Below are positions 1 to 5,733 of a stretch of 7,377 nt of DNA, piece after piece. The notes beneath the pieces are model-generated. The model searched no databases. It was not told the DNA's origin and worked only from the letters and a program-made list of their open reading frames with translations. Within the stretch, counting starts at the first letter, position 1; each line of letters opens with the position of its first letter. The DNA is from CAYQUC01 sp964420605 (GTDB lineage Bacteria; Pseudomonadota; Gammaproteobacteria; UBA6429; Thiohalophilaceae). The stretch spans positions 1-7,377 of the forward strand of contig CAYQUC010000131.1 of the NCBI GenBank assembly GCA_964420605.1, read 5' to 3'. The position numbers and the translations under genes are program-made.

Positions 1-55
1 GAGCAGGGGACTCATAATCCCTTGGTCGTAGGTTCGAGTCCTACCGGGCCCACCA
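1..55 (+). tRNA. tRNA with CAU anticodon (Ile2 or elongator Met), 5' end cut by window
   Basis: The 3' part of a tRNA is visible. It starts at the D-stem GAGC, then has a five-pair anticodon stem (6-10 with 18-22, closing G-U) around the loop CTCATAA, so the anticodon is CAU. A five-base variable region follows, then a T arm (GTAGG, TTCGAGT, CCTAC), the acceptor 3' strand CGGGCCC, discriminator A and an encoded CCA. The anticodon loop and the variable region TGGTC match the E. coli tRNA-Ile2 that is read as AUA after lysidine modification. G residues at positions equivalent to 68 and 69 also fit the Ile2 type. Elongator Met cannot be excluded without the 5' half. tRNA 3' ends are frequent integration sites, but I find no second copy of this end in the window. 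Confidence 0.93.
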
Positions 56-94
56 TTCAAAAATAGTAAACACCTTACTGTTTGTGAAAAGGAC

Positions 95-122
95 CATAAA
101 ATGGCAGGATTGCCACTTTATG
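95..122. terminator. stem-loop downstream of the tRNA, possible bidirectional terminator
   Basis: CATAAAATGGCA (95-106) and TGCCACTTTATG (111-122) form a 12-pair stem with one A-C mismatch on the plus strand, or a G-U pair in minus-strand RNA, around the loop GGAT. It lies between the tRNA and the convergent gene at 198-608, where a shared terminator would be expected. The U tract is poor on both sides, so termination is only suggested. It could also be a small repeat. Confidence 0.35.
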
Positions 123-197
123 ATTCCATTTATATACTGCCAACTTATGCTTCTAAAGATATTCTTTATTTTAAATAATCTATTGACTGCTCAATTC

Positions 198-608
198 TTA
201 TGAATTATATCCACGATCGAAAATTTGATTTTCCCAAACTTGTTTATACCGAGCATTTACAAATAGCATTGTAGTATTCGTACAAATTTCATTAAATACT
301 TTATTACAACTTGGATAAATACCATTATTAGGCAGTTTTATTGTAGCTTGACGAATTAGATTTGCATTATAAGTAAATTTATTCTCTTTCTTAATTCTTA
401 AATGTTTTCGATAATTAAACGATATTAGTTTTGATTCATCTGGAAATCTATAATTTAGATACCCTGCACTTACACCCAAATCATTAACCAACTTAGCTTT
501 TGATATTATTATATTTTTATCAAGAACATTGAAAATAACTTTTTTAATTTTGTTATGAGCATACGATATACGCTTAGTTGTTTTTAATAAAACAACTGAA
601 TTAGTCAT
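198..608 (-). CDS. Helix-turn-helix protein resembling the C-terminal region of TniQ/TnsD-like proteins, possibly a fragment
   Basis: This 136-residue protein has a helix-turn-helix-like segment around LGVSAGYLNYRFP (residues 44-56), then a basic stretch, then a GIYPS motif (about 96-100) and a final segment with RYKQVW. From memory, this order (LGVS-GYL-FP, then a G-YPS motif, then an R-W segment) occurs in C-terminal DNA-binding modules of TniQ/TnsD-type transposition proteins and related regulators. Those proteins are usually much longer and begin with a zinc-finger TniQ domain that is absent here. An in-frame stop lies about 50 bases upstream of the ATG and no ribosome binding site is evident, so this may be the surviving 3' part of a larger gene. 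It points towards the tRNA. Low complexity and AT richness weaken the call. Confidence 0.45.
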   Translation of the reverse strand: MTNSVVLLKTTKRISYAHNKIKKVIFNVLDKNIIISKAKLVNDLGVSAGYLNYRFPDESKLISFNYRKHLRIKKENKFTYNANLIRQATIKLPNNGIYPSCNKVFNEICTNTTMLFVNARYKQVWENQIFDRGYNS

Positions 609-699
609 ATTATTTTTTATATTTATATCGCATTCGTGATTTTCGTATTATTTAAGTAAATCGATTAAATTAAGTCCTAACTGGTTTTAACTTATCTTA

Positions 700-1437
700 C
701 TATCGCTGTCCTTCAATACTTCGCGAAAAAAAATAATTTTCATCGCTTTTAAGTACTCTATATAACTTCGCAGGTCGATTACTTCCTTTTTTCATTTTCC
801 CCGTTTCTTTTAAAATATTGACATCCAGTATCCTGCGCCTGAACGCTTTTTTCTCAACTGATTTACCCAAAATAATCTCAAATGTTTTTTGTAATTCAGT
901 TAACGTAAACTCCATCGGTAATAAATTGACCGGTAAAGAAGTATACTGAACTTTAGATTTTAAACGTTCATAACAACTTTCAAGAATTGTCTGGTGATCA
1001 AATGCCAGTTTATACTTTTCCTTTACATCATCCATCGAAACCCAAACTACTAATTCTGAACTATCATCGTTAACCAGATTAATCTCATCACTGGAAATTA
1101 ATGCAAAATAAGAAACGGTTAACGACCATCCTCTCGGATCTCTTTTCAGGTTTCCTGTTGTTCCTACCTGTTCAAGGTACGAAGTATCAATCCCGGTTTT
1201 TTCCTTTAACTTTCGATGTGCAGTATCACTTAGATCCTTATCATTTTTTAAATCGATGAATCCACCCGGTAAAGCCCACTTCCCCTTAGCAGGATAATCG
1301 GCACGTTTGACTAATAAAACCTGTAAGGTATTGTCTTTAACTGTAAAAATCGCCATATCCACCGTCGCTAAAGGAACATCAAACTCGTGAATGTTATAGG
1401 CTTTTAAAAATGCTTTTTCAGTTCTAAATTCTGACAT
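700..1437 (-). CDS. NrtR-type transcriptional regulator: degenerate Nudix domain plus winged helix
   Basis: Likely a DNA-binding repressor whose Nudix domain senses a nucleotide rather than hydrolysing one. Residues 20-160 form the Nudix domain, with LLVKRADYPAKGKWALPGGF at 41-60. The Nudix box ends in RKLKEKTGI (75-83). Against the catalytic REUxEExGU pattern, two of the three glutamates are lysine (K76, K80), so hydrolysis is unlikely. Residues 165-235 resemble the C-terminal winged helix of NrtR proteins (FTLTELQ, FRRRIL, RPAKLYRV). NrtR regulators control NAD metabolism and respond to ADP-ribose or related ligands; that is family knowledge, and the ligand here is inferred. The ATG at 1437 has GTGAG just upstream. 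The gene is divergent from the phosphatase/kinase genes, and a perfect palindrome lies 30 bases upstream, so control of its neighbours and of itself is likely. Its 245 residues are normal for the family. Confidence 0.85.
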   Translation of the reverse strand: MSEFRTEKAFLKAYNIHEFDVPLATVDMAIFTVKDNTLQVLLVKRADYPAKGKWALPGGFIDLKNDKDLSDTAHRKLKEKTGIDTSYLEQVGTTGNLKRDPRGWSLTVSYFALISSDEINLVNDDSSELVVWVSMDDVKEKYKLAFDHQTILESCYERLKSKVQYTSLPVNLLPMEFTLTELQKTFEIILGKSVEKKAFRRRILDVNILKETGKMKKGSNRPAKLYRVLKSDENYFFSRSIEGQR

Positions 1438-1451
1438 TTAAATTCTCACAC

Positions 1452-1480
1452 TTGACAAATAGTTTCAATGCCACTACCTT
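1452..1480 (+). promoter_or_regulatory. predicted sigma-70 promoter for the phosphatase/kinase operon
   Basis: A perfect -35 box TTGACA (1452-1457) is followed, after 17 bases, by TACCTT (1475-1480), which keeps the three most important -10 positions. Transcription would start near 1487, upstream of both usable ATGs (1518 and 1554). This argues against the TTG at 1452, which is part of the -35 box, as a start codon. Confidence 0.6.
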
Positions 1481-1488
1481 AGTGGCAT
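1468..1488. promoter_or_regulatory. perfect 21-bp palindrome, candidate operator for the NrtR-type regulator
   Basis: ATGCCACTA (1468-1476) and TAGTGGCAT (1480-1488) are exact inverted repeats around CCT. The palindrome covers the predicted -10 of the plus-strand promoter and lies 30 bases upstream of the regulator's ATG. A further half-site, CCACTT (1493-1498), follows in the orientation of the left arm, giving three CCACT/AGTGG units. The position is what one expects for a repressor site controlling the operon and perhaps its own gene. Which protein binds it is inferred from adjacency. Confidence 0.65.
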
Positions 1489-1553
1489 ACAACCACTTAG
1501 TCAAGATATTTGATTATATGATAAATTTAAAACAACTTAGAATAGTTTACAAA

Positions 1554-2396
1554 ATGAATTTAAAAGCAATCATCCAGAGTGGTCTAATCAAAACCAACAC
1601 CATCATTAGGCCACTTATGCCAAACTCAACTATCGAAGCCACTATCAATAGTAATGGTGAATTGGTATTTGATTCTCATCATTTTGAAAATCTGGATCAA
1701 GCCATGTTGCAAGTGTTAACACCTGAAGTTTACCAACAATCCACCAGCACCGGCTGGCAATTTTGGGGGGTTCAAGATTCAAAACGAAAGACATGGATTC
1801 CACTAGAACATTGCCGCGCAAAACTTAGTATGGATTTAAAACCTACCCCCATTCGTACCAGTGAAACTCACCCACTACGAATTGATATTATTGAATTACC
1901 AAATAAATCAGGCAAAATCGGCATGACATTTTGTCCGGGCAAAAAAATAATGGGGCTTTATGGTGGCCAATGGCAGCGTGATATCAATCTTGATTTAAAC
2001 GTCATTGAAAAAGCAAACACATCAAGCCTGCTCAGCGTTATCGAAGATCATGAGTTTGATATCCTAGGGGTACCCAACTTCAAAACAACAGTAAAAAATT
2101 ATAAATTTCAATGGCAACATCTTTTAATTAAAGATTGCGAAACACCATCCGCTATTTTTGAAAAACAGTGGAAAATACTTGCTCCCAACATTCATCAACA
2201 ATTAAGCAATAATGAATTAATTGTTATACACTGTCGTGGAGGCTTAGGACGCACCGGCTTACTCGCTGCTAGAATCTTAGTCGAAACAGGCTTCACACCA
2301 GTAGACGCAATATCGCTGGTACGATCAACTCGCGCTCACACAATAGAAACATTTGCGCAAGAGTATTACATATTAACTCAGGCCTGGAAGAAATAA
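1554..2396 (+). CDS. RAMA domain fused to a CDKN3-like dual-specificity protein phosphatase
   Basis: A 280-residue protein when started at ATG 1554. Residues 1-90 match the RAMA domain: MNLKAIIQSGLI at the start, a strand pair around INSNGELVFDSHHF, then GWQFW (67-71) and an EHCR end. RAMA domains are associated with modified-DNA restriction enzymes and methylases and are thought to read modified bases. Residues 120-275 resemble cyclin-dependent kinase inhibitor 3 type phosphatases: MTFCPGKK (124-131), a likely general acid D194, and the intact P-loop HCRGGLGRTG (226-235) with catalytic C227 and R233. Phosphatase activity is therefore plausible. Upstream starts are possible: ATG 1518 would add 12 residues, while TTG 1452 lies in the -35 box. 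I prefer 1554 because RAMA begins there; no start has a strong Shine-Dalgarno. It ends 23 bases before the kinase gene, so the two are probably co-transcribed and may oppose each other. Confidence 0.82.
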   Translation: MNLKAIIQSGLIKTNTIIRPLMPNSTIEATINSNGELVFDSHHFENLDQAMLQVLTPEVYQQSTSTGWQFWGVQDSKRKTWIPLEHCRAKLSMDLKPTPIRTSETHPLRIDIIELPNKSGKIGMTFCPGKKIMGLYGGQWQRDINLDLNVIEKANTSSLLSVIEDHEFDILGVPNFKTTVKNYKFQWQHLLIKDCETPSAIFEKQWKILAPNIHQQLSNNELIVIHCRGGLGRTGLLAARILVETGFTPVDAISLVRSTRAHTIETFAQEYYILTQAWKK

Positions 2397-2419
2397 CGTA
2401 AAAAATAACGGCAACATTA

Positions 2420-4231
2420 ATGACTACATTAAATAAAACATTATTAATAACTCAATGCCTGCAAAATGATTTTGTAAAACCATTAGCAAAGAATGAACCA
2501 CTACCGAATCTATTGCATATTGGGCACGAAGAATCCAAACGCCTGTTCGGTCAAACTACCGACGATAGTCCAATCACAAATTTTATGGCGTGGTCACAAA
2601 ACAATACAAATCTGGATCAAATTCACATACGCGATTGGCACGACCCGAAATCCAACGTTCAAATGAAACATTTAAATCAATTTGGTTTTCATTGCATTAA
2701 AAACACCAGTGGCGCAGACTTCATATTCAAAATTAATGACACTGAATCATCCACAATTATAAACAGTACAACACTCAACGATTTTGAAGAAACACCATTA
2801 AAACAGGTTCTGATGCAATATGATGATAAGCCAGTACGTGTTGGCATTATTGGCGTATGGACAGAAGCTAAAATTTTCTTTCTGGCTTACGAGCTATCAA
2901 CCCGATATCAACATTTTGATATTGCTGTGTGTAGCGCATTAACCGCAAGCTCATCACGCAGCCAGCACTTTCAGGCACTGGAACAATTAAAACGAATTAC
3001 CGGAGTCACCGTATTAAACTCAATTGGAGAGTTTAAACAATTTTTAGGTGACAGTAACAGCCAACAAATAAAACTCCCCTATAACGAAGCACTTAAAATT
3101 AATTCAGACACTGATTTTTCAAAAAACAAAGAAGACCTTGAACTTATTCGTTATCTATTTCGTGACTGCCAGGAAATAAACTTAAAAATTCTTGATGGCG
3201 GATTTTCAGGTAATCTAGTCGCCGGTGTTATATCGATTGATCATCTCGGACATCAACAAGCCGCGCATGTCATTAAAATTGGCCCACGCAGTGAGATGGC
3301 AAAAGAGCGAACGGCCTTTGAACAAATAGAAGCCGTTCTCGGCAATAATGCCCCCGCCATAGCAGAGCACGCCGATCTGCAAACTAAAGGTGCCATTAAA
3401 TATCGCTATGCCTCAGTAGGCTCGGGTAACACCACATCATTTCAAGAATTTTATCAAAATAATGATTCCGCTAATTCAATTGATAAAATAAAACACTATC
3501 TCAATGATGTTTTACAGGAACAATTAGCCCGACTCTATCGTGCATCCAATGATGATAATCACAACTTACTGGAATATTACTGTTTTGATTCTTCGTGGGC
3601 AGAATCTATAAAAAATAAAATCATTTCATTAATTGGTGAATGCCCCGACCAAGATGATTTAAAACTACCAACAGGAAAATCCACATCCAATTTATACAAT
3701 TTCTATAAGCATGATTTAGATAATCTAAAACCCATTATTGCAGATTTTCCATTCTCATTTATTCATGGCGATTTAAATGGCGCTAATATTATTATTGACG
3801 AAAAAGAAAATGTTTGGCTTATCGATTTTTTCCATACCCATCGAGGTCATGTATTAAAAGATTTTGTAAAGCTAGAAAATGATCTTTTGTATATCTACAC
3901 ACCACTAAATTCTGAACAAGATTTAAAATTGGCTTATGAATTTACTGATTTTATATTAAATCAAAAAAATCCTTTGAACTTGCCAGTCTTATTACCGGCA
4001 CAATTTAAGGGGACAGCATTTATTAAAGCGTATGAAATTTTAATACACATTCGACAATTAGCTAAAGGGTACATCAGACAGGATCATGCATATAGAGAAT
4101 TGCAGTGGTTAATACCACAACTACGGTATGCGGTGCATACTATTGGTTTTGATGAACCTTCTAAATTGCAAAGGGTATGGGCGCTTTACACTGCGTGTGA
4201 AATATCAAAGAAAAAAATTATCTTTCAATAA
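2420..4231 (+). CDS. Isochorismatase-fold domain fused to an APH-like kinase domain (TCAD9-like)
   Basis: This 603-residue, two-domain protein has an isochorismatase/nicotinamidase-fold half at residues 5-210 (LLITQCLQNDF, IHIRDWHDP, GVWTEAK). The usual D-K-C catalytic triad seems replaced: the Asp position is C13, the Lys region reads IINSTTLNDF, and the Cys position is K151. This half is therefore probably a binding module or has unusual chemistry. Residues 240-590 form an aminoglycoside-phosphotransferase-like kinase with a glycine-rich loop GGFSGNLV (260-267), a candidate ATP-binding lysine K286, the catalytic HGDLNGAN (449-456) and metal-binding IDF (468-470). The kinase half resembles the Pfam TCAD9 family as I remember it; the substrate is unknown. 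It follows the RAMA-phosphatase gene by 23 bases in an apparent operon. The last residues and stop overlap a decayed relE-like sequence, so the C terminus may not be ancestral. Confidence 0.82.
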   Translation: MTTLNKTLLITQCLQNDFVKPLAKNEPLPNLLHIGHEESKRLFGQTTDDSPITNFMAWSQNNTNLDQIHIRDWHDPKSNVQMKHLNQFGFHCIKNTSGADFIFKINDTESSTIINSTTLNDFEETPLKQVLMQYDDKPVRVGIIGVWTEAKIFFLAYELSTRYQHFDIAVCSALTASSSRSQHFQALEQLKRITGVTVLNSIGEFKQFLGDSNSQQIKLPYNEALKINSDTDFSKNKEDLELIRYLFRDCQEINLKILDGGFSGNLVAGVISIDHLGHQQAAHVIKIGPRSEMAKERTAFEQIEAVLGNNAPAIAEHADLQTKGAIKYRYASVGSGNTTSFQEFYQNNDSANSIDKIKHYLNDVLQEQLARLYRASNDDNHNLLEYYCFDSSWAESIKNKIISLIGECPDQDDLKLPTGKSTSNLYNFYKHDLDNLKPIIADFPFSFIHGDLNGANIIIDEKENVWLIDFFHTHRGHVLKDFVKLENDLLYIYTPLNSEQDLKLAYEFTDFILNQKNPLNLPVLLPAQFKGTAFIKAYEILIHIRQLAKGYIRQDHAYRELQWLIPQLRYAVHTIGFDEPSKLQRVWALYTACEISKKKIIFQ

Positions 4232-4440
4232 AGATACGTTGTTTTAAATATGCACAATCAAAATTGAATTACTTGTGGAATTTATTTTACGATATAATCT
4301 GTATTCGAGGCTTTTTTAATGCTACCCCAGCTATTTGTTGCTATTAATATTCCACTTGTTAATACATATTCAATTTTTTGTGCACTTGTAAAATCGCCAG
4401 CATCCGTTTCCTCTGTAGCCATTTTAATTTCACCAAGCTG
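4195..4440 (-). pseudogene. decayed relE/parE toxin 5' part plus RHH antitoxin 3' part, second copy of the module at 5734-6268
   Basis: Read on the minus strand, 4320-4440 translates as QLGEIK, then DAGDFTSAQ and a VLTSG stretch. This matches the antitoxin C terminus QIGEIK...DAGDFASEQ...AVLNKW encoded near 6030-6130. The plus-strand text from TTATCTTTCA (4218) to about 4320 aligns with the toxin gene from 5895, sharing ATAAAGATAC against GTAAAGATAC, CTTGTGGA, CGATATA and TTCGAG, with small gaps and frameshifts. Homology fades between about 4195 and 4218, inside the 3' end of the kinase gene. The gene order (antitoxin then toxin) is kept. The antitoxin's DNA-binding part is missing upstream, where the DinD-like fragment begins. 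The copy is clearly non-functional. Confidence 0.75.
4219..4236 (+). terminator. AT-rich hairpin across the stop codon of the kinase gene
   Basis: TATCTTT (4219-4225) and AAAGATA (4230-4236) form a perfect 7-pair stem with loop CAAT, followed by CGTTGTTTT. It could act as a weak intrinsic terminator for the operon. The same hairpin exists inside the toxin gene near 5897-5914, so it came with the relE-like sequence. The low GC content makes function doubtful. Confidence 0.25.
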
Positions 4441-4455
4441 CTGTTTTCTGTATCA

Positions 4456-4793
4456 TCATTTATCCTCCAAACCATCTGGATTCTTAAGTGCATTATTTTG
4501 CGACGAAACCAAACGACGTTCCAACTTTTTAACATGCTCAAAGGATATTTCTGATTCGGTGCTCATCTCCTTTTCACGTGCATTATGAATGGTGATTTCG
4601 GTAGCAAAATCTTTAGCCTTCAAAATAATCGTAGGCGCAAAATCCGCTAATGGTCGATTGATCGGTACCCGCCATTGTGCTTTCATGGTTTTGGTATATT
4701 TTCCGAATAAAGCCTGATCACCCTTGCTTCGAATCAATGCAAAGTTTTGATTTCCCCCTGTTTGCTCATAGATTACGCATGAATTAGATGTAT
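4456..4793 (-). pseudogene. C-terminal fragment of a DinD-like (DNA-damage-inducible protein D family) gene
   Basis: The minus strand encodes about 112 residues ending at TGA 4456-4458. Segments include CVIYEQTGGNQNFALIRS, KGDQALFGKYT, RPLADFAPTIILKAKDFATE and VKKLERRL. I recognise these from memory as the C-terminal region of proteins annotated DNA-damage-inducible protein D, which are about 270-290 residues long. The N-terminal half is missing; the reading frame enters directly from the palindrome at 4794-4857. Between the FEH and VKKLERRL segments, a stretch usual in the family (ending in a PPAED-like motif) also seems deleted. The only in-frame start is a GTG inside the palindrome. I consider it a dead fragment; the family name is moderately sure. 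Confidence 0.55.
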
Positions 4794-4857
4794 GGGACAC
4801 CGATAACTTAATAACTTAGTTGTGGATCTCGTTAAGTTAGTAAGTTATCGGTGTCCC
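4794..4857. repeat. 64-bp near-perfect palindrome (MITE- or IS-end-like) between two truncated genes
   Basis: The left arm, 4794-4818, begins GGGACACCGATAACTTA. The right arm, 4833-4857, is its reverse complement ending TAAGTTATCGGTGTCCC. The 25-base arms differ at one position and enclose a 14-base loop. It sits exactly where the DinD-like fragment loses its N terminus and the HEPN fragment loses its C terminus. This suggests a small mobile or repeat element, or fused IS ends, that was the site of insertion or deletion. No target duplication is obvious. It could also be a REP-type element or act as a bidirectional terminator. Confidence 0.7.
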
Positions 4858-4973
4858 TTTAATACTAATCGCTTTAACTTGTGCATCCGCAATAGATGAC
4901 AGTAATCGCTGAATAACGGCCGCATCTGGTTCAATTTTTCTAATGACCGACCAACTAAATTATCCAAGCTCAT
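4858..4973 (-). pseudogene. truncated and frameshifted HEPN toxin gene, N-terminal remnant
   Basis: An ATG at 4971-4973 overlaps the end of the nucleotidyltransferase gene and starts MSLDNLVGRSLEK. Near 4931-4940 the run has five A's on the minus strand (GAAAAATTGA); one more A would restore IEPDAAVIQRLLSSIADA, then QVKAISIK. That combined sequence is typical of the N terminus of small HEPN proteins paired with MNT antitoxins. The rest of the domain, including the Rx4-6H RNase motif, is gone because the palindrome begins at 4857. The gene is dead by frameshift and truncation. The 14-base overlap with the partner gene is the usual arrangement. Confidence 0.7.
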
Positions 4974-5541
4974 TTGCATCACCCACTATATCCATTCGTG
5001 GTTTACTTAATATTTCTTTTATAAAAGCATCATTTGAAAGTCGCATTTGATTCAATTCCTCTACGCCATAAATTTTAGGGTTAATTTCCCGAACTAATGT
5101 TTCTTGTATCAGATAAAGTACCTTAACAACATCCGAGAACTTAACATCTCCGACAAGCATCAAATCAATATCACTTGTTGCTGTTTCTTTATTGCTTGCC
5201 ACTGAGCCAAAGATAAATGCCCAGTTAATTTTTTTTATTAATAGTGCTATTGCTGATTTTATGTCATCACTCACGCCGACAGTTTTTTTAATAATAGATA
5301 TTAATTCATGATAAAGCGGACAATCCGGTTCTGCCTGATAATGATGTTGATTACCAATTTTAGTCATACTCAATATCCCCGCTGCTACCATACGATCTAA
5401 CTCTCGCTTAATGGTTGCAACCCCCATTCCCGTTAATCGTATAATTTCCTTAGTATAAAAACTACGGTTGGGCTGTGAATACAACAAACCCAACACATTT
5501 TGCTGGGTTGTGGTAAATAATGCATTGGCTAATAGACTCAT
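4960..5541 (-). CDS. Winged-helix / minimal nucleotidyltransferase protein (MNT antitoxin of an MNT-HEPN module)
   Basis: Starting at ATG 5541, the protein has 193 residues. The first 75 or so form an ArsR/MarR-like winged helix (TQQNVLGLLY, FYTKEIIRLTG, IKRELDRM). A nucleotidyltransferase core follows with AFIFGSVAS and SDIDLML, so the GS...DxD metal and nucleotide motif is intact. Such proteins act as antitoxins of HEPN RNases, in studied cases by adding AMP to the toxin. Here the overlapping HEPN gene is destroyed, leaving an orphan antitoxin or a DNA-binding regulator. An earlier ATG (5556) adds MSAIK but lies inside an inverted repeat; homologues as I remember them start MSLL, so I choose 5541. 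Confidence 0.82.
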   Translation of the reverse strand: MSLLANALFTTTQQNVLGLLYSQPNRSFYTKEIIRLTGMGVATIKRELDRMVAAGILSMTKIGNQHHYQAEPDCPLYHELISIIKKTVGVSDDIKSAIALLIKKINWAFIFGSVASNKETATSDIDLMLVGDVKFSDVVKVLYLIQETLVREINPKIYGVEELNQMRLSNDAFIKEILSKPRMDIVGDANELG

Positions 5542-5554
5542 TTTAATAGCTGAC

Positions 5555-5577
5555 ATCGTTCATACATTGTGAACGAT
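5555..5577. promoter_or_regulatory. inverted repeat at the start of the MNT gene, candidate operator
   Basis: ATCGTTCA (5555-5562) and TGAACGAT (5570-5577) are perfect 8-base inverted repeats with a 7-base spacer. They lie 13 bases upstream of the preferred ATG at 5541 and overlap the alternative ATG at 5556. The likely ligand is the winged helix of the MNT protein itself, giving autoregulation. I cannot place convincing -35 and -10 boxes. Confidence 0.5.
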
Positions 5578-5600
5578 CAATGACTTTTGTAAGCAAAATA

Positions 5601-5617
5601 GAGACAACGATAACTTA
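5601..5617. repeat. diverged copy of the palindrome arm
   Basis: GAGACAACGATAACTTA matches the arm end GGGACACCGATAACTTA (4794-4810) at 15 of 17 positions. No matching right arm is seen nearby. It may be a solo end of the same element, or a chance match in AT-rich DNA. Confidence 0.35.
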
Positions 5618-5665
5618 AAATTGATCCTAGGCAACAACTTAATTTATCTTAAAGTATCAATTTTA
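5616..5665. repeat. 10-bp perfect inverted repeat with 30-base loop in the MNT-toxin gap
   Basis: TAAAATTGAT (5616-5625) and ATCAATTTTA (5656-5665) are exact inverted repeats. They lie between the toxin gene end (5734) and the MNT gene start, and may form a weak AT-rich hairpin. Together with the arm copy just before it, this may be a decayed element. Confidence 0.3.
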
Positions 5666-5733
5666 CATATAAAAAGATTACTTTAAACCTAAATTCTAGC
5701 CCTAGCCATTTTAGCTAATTATTATAAATAGTG

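Noticed and set aside
28..55. tRNA 3' end as an attL site with a partner attR in the window
   Set aside because: No second copy of the T-arm/acceptor sequence was found in the window and there is no integrase.
1452..1553. TTG start adding 34 residues to the RAMA-phosphatase
   Set aside because: The TTG is part of the TTGACA -35 box and the extension crosses the operator palindrome; the RAMA domain begins at the ATG at 1554.
4359..4541. Minus-strand 60-codon frame
   Set aside because: It is an out-of-frame reading across the end of the DinD-like fragment and the antitoxin remnant; the homologous frames are the other ones.
4319..4588. Plus-strand open frame of 89 codons
   Set aside because: It runs antisense to the antitoxin remnant and DinD-like fragment; its composition is that of a shadow frame and it has no recognisable motif.
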